From the NCBI GenBank assembly GCA_963556195.1, contig OY744532.1:104943083-105007082 (forward strand): a stretch of 64,000 nucleotides of DNA, written 5' to 3'. Below, one piece after another: positions 1 through 9,496 of this stretch (position 1 is its first letter; the number at the start of each line of letters is the position of its first letter). The stretch comes from Sepiola atlantica. Taxonomy: Eukaryota > Mollusca > Cephalopoda > Sepiida > Sepiolidae. The notes under the pieces were generated by a model. The model searched no databases and was not told where the DNA came from. It saw only the letters and a list, made by a program, of their open reading frames with translations. A program made the translations under genes and the position numbers.

Positions 1-212
1 AGGGGTGCCTCAGGCAATTAGCAATAAACTAACCCATTCTCAAAGGGTGAGAAGGCAAAGCCGAGGAGGTTGGACTTTCTAAAACTGCACATGACAAACC
101 CATAGACCGGCGGAAATCAAGCCTCGAAGGCGAAGACAATACCGGTCTATGAGGTGCAGTATTCATCGGAACAGATACTACATTTTGATCTTGGCTAAAA
201 GGCCGAGAAAGT
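1..212 (-). repeat. U2 snRNA-headed retroelement (snRNA pseudogene or SINE-U-like)
   Basis: Read on the minus strand, 210-169 matches the 5' end of U2 snRNA: the CTTCTCGGCCTTTT-type start, then AAGATCAA, then the branch-site recognition sequence GTAGTATCTGTTC, with only a few changes. After that the sequence leaves U2 completely. The body is strongly foldable: ACTGCAC (84-90) pairs with GTGCAGT (154-160), CATAGACCGG (101-110) pairs perfectly with 142-151, and GCCT/AGGC close an inner loop at 121-131. A further hairpin lies at 37-53 (TTCTC/GAGAA, 7-nt loop). No Sm site was recognised. A SINE body starts exactly where the U2 head ends (211). It could be a U2 pseudogene chimera or an snRNA-headed SINE; related sequence at 23430-23640 favours a repeat family. 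Confidence 0.55.
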
Positions 213-425
213 CATGGTAGAGTGAACGAGAGCGTGCTATCCCCGTGGATTAATAACGGGTTCCGTTCGAAATTCCGTCCAGATTCCCGCGTTCGACAGA
301 AAGATTCCCGAGTTCGACAAGGTACCCCTGAAAAAGGTCAGAGGTTACATCGGCGGAAACGTTGTGATAAAAACAATCAAGTTGAGAACAGTAGTCCGAA
401 TATACCAAATTCTACATATATAACA
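211..425 (+). repeat. SINE body, copy of the 37025-37325 family
   Basis: The stretch aligns with the reverse complement of 37025-37235: both share GTCATGGT, the TTCCGTTCGAAATTCCGTCC block, two TTCGA-containing repeats and GAGGTTACA...GAAACGTTGTGAT. The tRNA-like head seen in the other copy is absent here, replaced by the antisense U2-like element. A motif CTGAAAA (328) ... GAAA (356-359) corresponds to the CTGAAGA ... GAAA motif of the better copy. Confidence 0.6.
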
Positions 426-489
426 AGCCGCGCATGCGTGGCCCTCCTCTGTATGTGACTCGATGTGGCGAGTGTAAAATGCAATACAT

Positions 490-1060
490 TTGGGCAATTT
501 GGGGCATTTTTGACCCCCCCCCCTTTGACCCCCTGGAGGCGCGAACCAGAATTTTTCTGAGGTCAAGGATGCTCATTGTATATCCAGAACAATTGCCTCT
601 ACATTTTTGCCAAGTTTCAGAAAAATTGAATGGATGGATCAAACGTTATGGGTGATAAGGGTCATTTTTGCCATTTTGGTGGGTTTTGACCCCCTGGAGG
701 CGCGAACCAGATTTTTTCCAAGGTTAGCGATACTTATTTTCTATTAGGAACAATTGCCTCCACAGTTTGCTTAAGTTTCAGAGAAATTGAATGGATGGAT
801 GAAAAGTTATTGGGAAAAAATGTCATTTTCGGCCATTTCGGGGCCTTTTGACCCCCTGGGGGGCTAACCAGATTATTTTTCAAAAATCGGAGAATGTCAC
901 TTTCTAACCTGACCAAAGTTACAACTTCATGCAAAATTTCAGAGAAATTCAATGGATGGTTGCGGAGAAAAATCTGGACAGACGGACAGACGGACAGACG
1001 GACGAAAATGCATCAAAACATAGGTCCCCCGATTTTATAAATCGGAGGACCAATTATTAA
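490..1060 (+). repeat. 161-bp diverged tandem repeat with GACGGACA tail and terminal hairpin
   Basis: Three diverged units start near 525, 686 and 848, each with TTGACCCCCTGG followed by (G)GCGAACCAG-like sequence and then CAAGTTTCAGAGAAATT-like sequence with GAATGGATGG. A short GACGGACA microsatellite follows (977-1003), then a hairpin of 13-bp arms around TATA at 1023-1051 (GGTCC...GGACC, one mismatch). This modular layout resembles widespread invertebrate interspersed repeats; I cannot name the family. Confidence 0.6.
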
Positions 1061-1159
1061 TATTACAATGTGATATAATATATTGTGTATATATTTTAAT
1101 TTTTTACTTTAACAGTAATCAAAACGCCAATAGAGCTTCGTAGAAAAGTATGAAAATCT

Positions 1160-1315
1160 ATTCACGGCAATTAAGCTACACAGAGGCATCCGCGTTTTAT
1201 CCCCGTAAGGAATCGCCAAGCTGAGTGCACAGATTTGTTTGTTACTATTTGTTTTTTATGTATGCACGTGGTGTTTAGTCTAGCTAACTAACCAATCAGA
1301 TTCGTTGATATTTCT
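1160..1315 (+). repeat. Dispersed repeat shared with 48550-48672
   Basis: AATTAAGCTACACAGAGGC, GTTTTATCCCC and AACCAATCAGA recur in the same order on the minus strand at 48672-48550. It is non-coding in all frames. Element type unknown. Nothing is recognised between here and the microsatellite at 1493. Confidence 0.55.
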
Positions 1316-1492
1316 CTCCCAGTTAACTTTGCCCATGTTTATTTTTTCAGGTGGTTCAATAAATTCTTATGAAAGTGTTCTACTACTTGAGGAGTTATGT
1401 ATTATTGTTACATGTATATACACATATAATAGTATAAGCCGAAATGATGTATAGTGCATATATTGTCAGTATTTACTTCAACAGTGTTCAAT

Positions 1493-1510
1493 ACGTCTAT
1501 CGATCTATCC

Positions 1511-1584
<74 letters not shown>

Positions 1585-1605
1585 TACTATCTCTCTCTCT
1601 CTCTC

Positions 1606-1658
<53 letters not shown>
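1493..1658. repeat. Compound microsatellite (ATCT)n-(CT)n-(TA)n
   Basis: ATCT tetranucleotides grade into CT and TA, interrupted by TCCTACTAT, then CT and TA again. Short ORFs across it are low-complexity artefacts. Confidence 0.95.
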
Positions 1659-1662
<4 letters not shown>

Positions 1663-2021
1663 AAAATGCAAGATATATCATAAAATGAACTGTCAGTTAA
1701 CGACAAGATTAAATACAGGAATAAATCATCAAGAAACGAGAGATTTTACCGGTTTCATTCGAATCAACGAACGTTTTCGGAAAAAGTGAAGATTTTAAAT
1801 GTATTCGATAACGGAAGAAACATAGGAAGAAGAAGAACGCAGAATGGGATGTCATTGGCACGTGTTTAACTATTTAAAAAAAAGGAATAATGAGACGCGT
1901 GCGGCAGGGACCTTAAAATGGGGAAAATAAATTTAAAAAAAGGAAAATATGGATAAAATGTAGTAAAAAAGAATAGTTACTTCAACCATGATCGCAGTTT
2001 TTTAAACAATGGCGTTAAATA

Positions 2022-2420
2022 TTACATTTTTTCAGTGCGGTTTTTGTCTGATGAGAGAAGTAGTATAGCGCTTTCGAGGCTACAGGTTCTAAAGTCAAAA
2101 TTGTGGTTAAAAGTGTTTCTGTGTATGACTAGTGCGTTTGTGAGCTTGTTGTGTTTAAGGTCCTGTTTGTGTTCGTAAATATGGGATTTTATATTTCTGG
2201 CCGTTTCAACAATATGAAACATCGGACATGCGGCACATTTAATTTTGTAAATGCCGGCTAGGGAAGAAGTGTTCTTAGGGGGTAGTTGGGGCCGGGTTTC
2301 CAAGATGGCTCTCTGAGTATCAGCTTACGCTATGTCAGATGTTGGGGGAGGATTTGTTTTCGTTCTAGCCGATCTAGTGTAACATAATTAAAATCCAAGA
2401 ATGGCACAGAGTCTATTAAG
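2022..2420 (-). pseudogene. Penelope-like retroelement remnant: GIY-YIG endonuclease end
   Basis: The 93-codon minus-strand ORF (2303-2022) reads AGIYKIKCAACP, then MFHIVETARN, then IYEHKQDLKHNKLTNALVIH and HNFDF. This is the layout of the C-terminal GIY-YIG endonuclease of Penelope-like elements: GIY, a CxxC-type pair, YIGET, the EHxxDLKxxxxxNALxxH helix, then FDF. The second catalytic motif is damaged (YIGET became HIVET) and the usual Arg before the EH helix is missing, so the nuclease is probably dead. The preceding 120 bases contain TLDRLERKQILP-like peptide in another frame, consistent with the linker before the domain. No reverse transcriptase of this element remains nearby. DNA between 1800 and 2020 is unassigned. 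Confidence 0.75.
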
Positions 2421-4330
2421 GATCCAAGCAAGCTACTTCATAGATTGACAGAGCATTATACAGATATGTTCACTAATCTGTCGATATTCAGTACTGATGT
2501 GATAGATAGTTTGCATCAGACGGCTGTCATTGCCGAAATAAATTCTCCTCCTGTTCTCAAGAAAATTTGGGAAGCTATATGGCAGTTGAGATACGGGACA
2601 CCTGGTGGGAATGGTATACATGTATTAGTATTTCGCTGTGGTGGAAGATAAATTGCAGTGCCAATTAAAAGGTTGATTGACAACATCTGGTTTGACGAGC
2701 ATGTTTACAAAGATTGGCGTGACTCCATTGTAGTATCCTTGTATAAAAGTATCGGCATCTCTCTTTTGAATGGGACAAGAAACGTATTTAACAGAATCCT
2801 ATTGAATCGCCTGAATTCCTACATTTGTCTCTTTTAATTCCTGAGAGTCGGTATGGTTTTAGAAAAAGTTGGGGTACCATTAATATGATCTTTTCGGCCG
2901 TACAAATGCAGGAGCGTTCTATTGAACATTGTCTAGACCTACATAAAGTCTTTGTTGATATGACGAAAGCTTTAGAAAAAGTTAGGGTACCACTGATATG
3001 ATCTTTACGGCGCGCCAAATGCAGGAGCGTTGTATTGAACATTGTCTAGACCTACATAAGGTCTTTGTTTATCTGACGAAAGCTTTAGAAGAAGTAAGGT
3101 TACGACTGATATGATTTTTACGGTGCGCCAAATACAGGTCTTTGTTGATTTCACGAAAGTGTTCGATACAGTTAATCGGGATGCGCTGTACAAAGCATTG
3201 GGATGACCCACTAACTTTGTTAGACTCCTTCGTCAGCTGCACGATACTGTGAAAGCACGTCTCAACTGCAATGGTTGCCTCTCTGAACCCATTGCAGTTG
3301 ACAAGGTGATAAACAGGGTGATTTATCTGCACCTACTTTGTTATCCATCTATTTTAACTCTGTCACTGGCTTTCAATAATTGTGACAAAGGTGTGTATCT
3401 TCGATTTTGCACATCGTTTCAGCTGTATAACTTACAGCGTTTTAAGAATTCGTCAAAGACATTCTCCACTTTTGTTCAAGGCTTGCCTAATGCAGATAAC
3501 GTAAATCTCGTAGCTCACTCGCAAAATGATATGCAGGATATAATGGATCGTTTTGCATAGGCGTGTAGAATCATGGATCACACAATAAGCCTTGGTCAGA
3601 CAAGGGTTATGTTTGCTCGGCCCCTGGCAACCTTTATCAGGAAGCGGATATATTTGTTGAAAGCAACAGACTGTATGAAGTGGATATTTTATCTATCTTG
3701 GTAATGGTATTTCGAGAAACGGGTCATTGGATGCTCAGAAAAGTAGATGTATTAAACAGATTGGTGTGTGTTTTTACGTCATTTGGAAAAGCGGGCGGGT
3801 GCACCACATGATATCAGGCTGGAAACTAAGATATCTGTGTATGGGGCATGTGCTGTATAAAATTTGTTATATGCTTGTTAAACATGGACAACTTACAGAG
3901 CTAATATTCGCCTGTCAAACCGTTTCTATCAGAATTGCCTTAGGCACTTGTTTAACATCCGTTGGAATAGCTTTACCCCTTACATGGAAGTGTTGGAGCG
4001 AGCTGCTGTGCCAAATATTAAGTCTTGCATAAGTAAATACAGACTTCGTTTGGCTCCTCATCTTGTCTGTCTTACTGATGACAGACTTCCAAAGCAGGTG
4101 ATTTATGGGGAACTAACTGGGAATACTCGCCCACGGTACAAACCGCGTAAGCGATTCACAGATTATCTCAAAGACGATGTGAAGTGCTTTAGTATTGATG
4201 GTGATAGATAGGAGAGAATAGCTGTATATTGTTCAAGGTGGAGGAAAGCGACTTTTGAAGGCAGCAAGCTTCTTGAAAAGAATAGGTCGAAACACTAGCA
4301 GCTAAAGAGAGCATCGAGGAAGAGTAAATA
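2400..4330 (+). pseudogene. Decayed non-LTR retrotransposon reverse transcriptase
   Basis: Fragments in shifting frames follow the order of a LINE ORF2. They are a helix before the RT (LLHRLTEHYTDMFTN), IWQLRYGTPGGNGI, a finger segment ESRYGFRKSWGT with MIFSAVQMQE, VFVDMTKALEK (motif A region), VFDTVNRDALYKALG, and SQNDMQDIMDRFA. Later come LFNIRWNSFTPYMEVLERAAVP and the C-terminal LTDDRLPKQVIYGELTGNTRP followed by KRFTDYLKDDVK. The YADD catalytic box has become NADN (around 3490-3500). Many stops and frameshifts make it non-functional. It resembles the family whose C-terminus reads RWAGHLVRM-x-DDRLPKQ, common in marine invertebrates; exact clade not assigned. A 113-bp triplication breaks the finger/palm region. 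Confidence 0.8.
2861..3170 (+). repeat. 113-bp tandem triplication inside the RT pseudogene
   Basis: Units start at 2861, 2974 and 3087 (AGAAAAAGTT, AGAAAAAGTT, AGAAGAAGTA), each followed by GGTACCA/GGTTACGA and TGATATGAT. The third unit has an internal deletion. Since 113 is not a multiple of three, each copy shifts the frame. Confidence 0.85.
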
Positions 4331-4573
4331 TGGAACACCGAACATGCCAAACCTGAAATTTGGTAACCATGTCACGTGCCGGTTATTTTAATAACCAACG
4401 AGTGCATGTGTTGCAAAATCTAGCACGGAAAAGAAGTGGGTTCAGATCACCTCAACACCTGCCACTTTAGCAGGCCTAAAGAACCGCGTCCGCGTCGCTC
4501 ACTGGGAGGTTTTACACTAAGGTCACTTCGATGCTGAAACAATGGCCATACTCGATCATTGAATAGGCAGTCT

Positions 4574-4576
<3 letters not shown>

Positions 4577-4633
<57 letters not shown>

Positions 4634-4660
4634 ATGTGTGTGTGTATATGTATTGCGTGT
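4577..4660. repeat. (TA)n-(TG)n microsatellite
   Basis: Pure TA run followed by TGTG/TATG. Confidence 0.95.
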
Positions 4661-5486
4661 ATTTAGGCAACACTCTTTCATTAAAGAAAACATTGTTAAA
4701 AATACTAAAATGTTCGCTTAATTATACCGTTTTCTTATTTTAGCAATTTTTCTAATGATATTTGTGTTAAAAACGATATAAATTATTGCATGTCCCATAT
4801 GTATCACGAACGTTTCCGGTTCTTCGTCGAATCATATTCAGGTGAAATATAAAACAAATGAATAAAAACGTTGGAGAAAAAAAGAGAATTTCAAAAGGCA
4901 GCAAGAACGCGATCGTGAAGTCAGTTAAACGCCAAAAACACGTACTCGCTATTTCCAGGAAAGACGTTAACAATGTAAATGCCTTGACGTCAGAATAAGT
5001 GTCACAGGATCAAATTATATTACGTTAATCATTTTCAAATGTTGTTACTGGTTTCATACGTAATGTTATTTTTTTGCTGGGTTGTAAGTAAGATAGCTCG
5101 AGTATTTGTTTTTCAATTAACTAAATTTCCTCTTAAATCAGAAGGGGCAGTAATTTTTTGTAGATGTTAGTAAATTGAGCTCGAGTTTACAAGATACATG
5201 TGTAGGTGGCGGGATAGGGTAGTGGTTGTATAACCAATGTAGTTATTAGCTTTATTATTATAAGCGTTACATTTTCCCACACGGAATTAAAACTTATAAA
5301 TAACATTATTTTATTTCTAATGTGTTATGGGTTGGAGAGGAATTGTTTTTTGCAAGATTTTTGGTGTTAAATGTCTTAAGGTTATTATATAAGACAGTTT
5401 CACTATACATTTTACTTATACGAAATATTTTTCGGTTTAAAAGGTTATGTTTTAAAAAGAAATACATTTTAATTGGTTCTAATTAG
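4661..5486. other. Unassigned AT-rich DNA
   Basis: No gene, RNA or repeat recognised. The short minus ORF near 4767-4973 has no recognisable domain. Confidence 0.5.
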
Positions 5487-5695
5487 CCTTAAATGTAATT
5501 AATTCACCAAGTGACTCATTTACTTTATTTTTTCCCCCACGTCATATTTTTTACACCTGATCTTGTTTTATTCCATTTCTATCACTATCGTAGCGATAGT
5601 GATAGAAGCGGAATAAAACAAGATCGGATGTAAAAAATATGCCGTTGGAGTAAAAAGAGTAAATGAGTCACTTGATGAATTAATTACATTTAAGG
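5487..5695. repeat. Long palindrome (about 100-bp arms, 3-nt centre)
   Basis: The left arm 5487-5590 and right arm 5594-5695 are near-perfect inverted copies around TAG at 5591-5593; ATCACTATCG meets CGATAGTGAT at the centre. The outer ends read CCTTAAATGTAATTAATTC. This is a foldback or MITE-like element with no coding content. Confidence 0.85.
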
Positions 5696-5877
5696 CATTT
5701 CTCACTCTCTCTTTCTCTTACCCGAATGTAAATAATAAAAAAGAAATAATTTTAAAAAATTAGAATATAACACCACGGTAGTAAAATTATTTTAAACGAA
5801 GCCTAGAGAGAAAAGAGAATGAGGGATAGTAGAGCGAGCAGACAGCGACTAATTAATGATTTTGTTTAGTTTTTAGT

Positions 5878-5965
5878 ATTTAACTAGCTTGCAAACTCAT
5901 GTTTCTGCATTCATAAAATCTAACCCAAACTCAATGGGTGACTCAAGGGGCCACATTTCTTTCTG
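5878..5965 (+). repeat. Short dispersed repeat shared with 26080-26165
   Basis: Both copies contain TTTAACTAGCTT, GCAAACTCA, TCTAACC and TGGGTGAC in order. A third partial copy on the minus strand lies at 52850-52885 (GAGTCACCCATTGAGG). Confidence 0.55.
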
Positions 5966-6339
5966 GTCTATATAGAAAGAGAACATGTATTTGTTTATTT
6001 GCTTGTATCTTAGTTGAAATCGATAAACTAACAGTTAGAACATTGAACGTAGTTTCAATAAGGATAAAAAATATTAATGGAATTTGATATTGTCATTTAT
6101 TCGATGGCATCTGAGGTACCTAGAGTCCAATTAACGATTCCAATAATCGTTAACAGTGGATCAAATTAAAAAATAAAGACTTATACAAAGATGAAACACA
6201 ACTTTTCTCAAGTAAAATTTTAGGAGTAACCCAATGGTTGTATCAATTTTCTATTACCGATTTTACAATAATATCAATGGATGTCCATTCAAACCGGGCG
6301 TCCGTAAACTGTAAAGCCCTCCCCTAAAGTCTAAATACT
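5966..6339. other. Unassigned AT-rich DNA
   Basis: No gene or repeat recognised. Confidence 0.4.
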
Positions 6340-6665
6340 ATTATGGCATGTGTTCTTCAGAATTATTTGATTTATTCCCCTCTTCTTTTGTTCCAGCTCG
6401 TTTGACTCGGTAGTCTAATAGTCTTCATCAATTCGCTGTTTTGATACCTCATTGTAATACAGCTTCCTATGCCAGCAGCTTTTTTCCGAGAACCGCAGGC
6501 TTGTGGAACTCTCTTCCTGCTGACTGTTTTCCCCCTACTTATAATCTTGGTGTTTTCTCGACTAGTGTCTTTGCGATAATCATAGTTTCCTTGTTAGCTC
6601 TTAGCATCAAGTGGCTTCACCAACGTAGACACTTAATAGTGTCTGAGCTATCCGTCTAACAGGTC
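6340..6665 (+). pseudogene. LINE reverse transcriptase C-terminal fragment
   Basis: The frame encodes LIPHCNTASYASSFFPRTAGL then WNSLPADCFPPTYNLGVF, the characteristic RT C-terminal tail (SFFPRTaxLWNSLP) of a jockey/CR1-group LINE. The upstream RT is gone. The same tail recurs inverted at 7040-7380 and, more damaged, at 49845-50150, so this family has several dead copies here. Confidence 0.8.
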
Positions 6666-7039
6666 TCTGATGAAAATTCAGAAGAATTCGGCATCAGGGT
6701 CCGTCGTTGTCTGGTCGTCTCTGATCTTCGAGTTGCAAGCAAAGGCGTGTCAGGCGCGCAACCGCAAACCAATAGAATGAAAGTGGCAACATTGCTACTG
6801 CGTAATTTCTTTTGTCTGTTCTGGGCGAAACCTTACATAACTGTGCATGCAACTTCTGAACCTTGATGTTATCTGTGGAGGTGGTAAACACTTTATTTAA
6901 ATCTTGCAGGTTAACGAATATCTAAGATTAATGAAGAGAACTTTGTGCAGATCAGACAATCCTTCGCGACCTCTATGCAAAATTCTGACTCAATTTACAA
7001 ACAAAAAAATACGAGTATAATTTATTTTTTTATGGAAAT

Positions 7040-7380
7040 CGCTCCAGACAAGGCATGAAACAACTTGATGCAAAGGACTAACAAGAAAAAATATGATTAT
7101 CGCAAAGACCGGAGATGCCTATTGACTTTAGTCTGGAAAAGACCAAGATTATAAGTAGGGGAAAAACAGTCAAGAGGAAGAGAGTTCCACAAGCCTGCGG
7201 TTCTCGGAAAAAAGCTACTGGAATAGGAAGCTGTACTACAATGAGGTATCAAAACAGCGAATTGATGAAGACCACTAGACCCCCGAGTAAGACGAGGTGA
7301 ATAAATCAAATAATTCTGAAGAACACATGCCATAATAGTATTTATAGAAAAGACTGAGACTAGCAGCATCACGTTTGTGA
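7040..7380 (-). pseudogene. LINE reverse transcriptase C-terminal fragment (inverted mate of 6340-6665)
   Basis: On the minus strand it reads VLQNYLIYSPRLTRGSSGL, then LIPHCSTASYSSSFFPRTAGL and FQTKVNRHLRSLR, ending the ORF. Nucleotide identity with 6340-6665 is high, and the 3' side continues past the stop, suggesting two insertions of one family in opposite orientations. The 6666-7039 interval between them contains nothing recognisable. Confidence 0.8.
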
Positions 7381-7571
7381 GAGAGGGGGTTCAGAAAGAA
7401 GAAAGGGTAGGGCAAATCAAATTACATATACGTTTCTGCACTTTATCTAGAACCCTCAAATGGGACAGAGATTCACCAGGCCAAATATGACAACAGTATT
7501 TCATATTATTCCGTGTATAACTTGAGAGTTGAAAATTATATCAATTAAAATATACGAATGAAACTGTAATT

Positions 7572-7572
7572 T

Positions 7573-7608
<36 letters not shown>

Positions 7609-7609
7609 T
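7572..7609. repeat. (GATA)n microsatellite
   Basis: Pure GATA tetranucleotides. The flanking DNA (7381-7571 and 7610-7988) holds no recognised gene. Confidence 0.95.
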
Positions 7610-7988
7610 CGAACAGACTTTGCTCGCTCAAGGGAGGCTGAGTCAGTTTAGTGCCGTGCCCGTGACCATGCCACATCTTAAGACATATACACATAACTAA
7701 GTGAGTAAGAAAAAAAAAGAAAAATAATAAATTGACATTACTTTGTTTCGCGATGCGATAGAAGTTCCTAATAATAATCATATTTCAATTCCCACTATAG
7801 CTGTCTCTTCCCGTAGGCCTTAGCAAAAATAGGACTGTTTATTCTGAATACGAATCCGTGTCTTCTATTATTTTGTAGATACTGGAGACTTGGATAATGT
7901 ACAATCACAGTTACAGATCAATGAACAACATAGGGAGCGTTTCGAAGGAAAGATGGATTTTCATTGAAATATTAACACCATTGTAACA

Positions 7989-8084
7989 GTAAATTATACG
8001 GATGAGTGCAGAAAGCACCGTGGTATACCAACGGGGCCCCTTGAAAATTCGACAGTGCTTTCTACAATCATCCGTATAATTTAC
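7989..8084. repeat. MITE-like inverted-repeat element
   Basis: Left end 7989-8018 and right end 8055-8084 are 30-bp inverted repeats with about three mismatches (GTAAATTATACGGATGA outermost, GAAAGCAC innermost) around a 36-bp spacer. No transposase and no clear target duplication. Confidence 0.6.
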
Positions 8085-8429
8085 ATTTTATTATTGCGAC
8101 CATAACTGGCTGGATCAAATAAGACGAACAGACAGTAATTAACAAGAAAATGTTGTATTAACAGAAAGTACAGAAGTAATGGGTTGACAGAGGATTCTTC
8201 CTCACTTCTCTTCTCATTTCTGCTGATTGGTCATTACGACACTAATAATGGAGTCACGAAGAGTTCATACAGTGAGGGAATAGGGTGGATCACCGTAACA
8301 ATGATAATATTTTTTTAAAATAATAAATGTTTCTCACGATCAATACTATTAAGAACAAAAAAGACTCTTTCTTCTTCCGTAAAGATAATTTTTCCTGTCA
8401 ACTTAATATTCTTTAAACAAAAATAAAAC

Positions 8430-8490
8430 GAATATGTATTTTCTTTATTTATTTATTTAAAATTTATTTATTTATTTATTTATTTATTTG
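8430..8490. repeat. (TTTA)n microsatellite
   Basis: TTTATTTA run interrupted once. 8085-8429 is unassigned AT-rich DNA. Confidence 0.9.
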
Positions 8491-8559
8491 TTATACCTCC
8501 TTGGGCATCTCCCCTTTAACTATCTTCTCAATTCAACTGTTAAAAAAAATCAAACTCTT

Positions 8560-8800
8560 AGTACAGTATCAATATTCAGATAACATTATCTTAAATATTT
8601 CATTTGATAACTCCCAAAAGTGCCCCCTCAATTTCTCCCTCCTACCACTTTCTTTGACTTCATCCAACTTCATCTTAAACTGATCCACGCTATTGATGTT
8701 CTTAATCTGATCTGGCAACTTATTCCAATTGTAGCAATTTAATTTTTTTTTTATAATAAATATCCTCAATCTTTTTTACCGTAAAAATAGTTGCCAGCTA
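8560..8800 (-). pseudogene. LINE C-terminal tail fragment
   Basis: The minus ORF contains NWNKLPDQI then SVDQFKMKLDEV, the closing motif of many LINE ORF2 proteins (xWNxLPxxI...SxxxFKxxLD). Everything upstream is absent. Confidence 0.6.
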
Positions 8801-9082
8801 ACTATTCTTTCAATAAAAAAACATATGTTATTTGTTTACATGTATTTATTTGAATTGTACTGTTTTGGTCAGCAGGATGATACAATTGTATTTGGTAACA
8901 ATTAATTTAAAAAATAGATAATGTCCGAATGGTTTAATTGGTAATCGGATGATCCCATCTTTAAAAAAAAATATTGAGATGGTGATAACGTACGCACAAA
9001 CATGACATTGCATCAGCTTATTATTATAATAGATAGCAAGGTAAATATCCACGGGATAGTAGTCCAAATAATTTTAACCGGG

Positions 9083-9125
9083 CTTATAAAAAGTGCTCAA
9101 TATCAAATAGAGCTTTTATAAATGA
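9083..9125 (+). repeat. Boundary motif of the palindrome/hammerhead repeat family
   Basis: TTATAAAAAGTGCTCAATA followed by TAGAGCTTTTATAA also occurs at 20848-20890 and 47965-48012 (plus) and at 42430-42475 (minus), always beside or inside palindromic elements except here. Confidence 0.55.
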
Positions 9126-9435
9126 CTATTTTTATTTACACAGACATGTACAAAATCTGCGACACTGGCATATCGATGTTATCGATCAACAGCTGTTGTA
9201 AACTAAGATCTCATAAGAGGAGTTAAAATCCGATCTTAACCATAGATCATATTTCGAAAGAATTAAATGGGGAGAAAAGAAAAGAAATTTCAAATCAAAA
9301 TTTGAGAAAATCATGTGGTTAGAATTGGGGCCGTTTAAAATCAAAATCAAAAATAATATAAAGTAAATTAATATAAAATATAAAATATAAAATATAAAAT
9401 ATAGAATATAGAATAAAATAAAATTTAATGTAATT

Positions 9436-9439
<4 letters not shown>

Positions 9440-9493
<54 letters not shown>
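9440..9493. repeat. (TA)n microsatellite
   Basis: Pure TA followed by a short GA tract. Confidence 0.95.
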
Positions 9494-9496
<3 letters not shown>

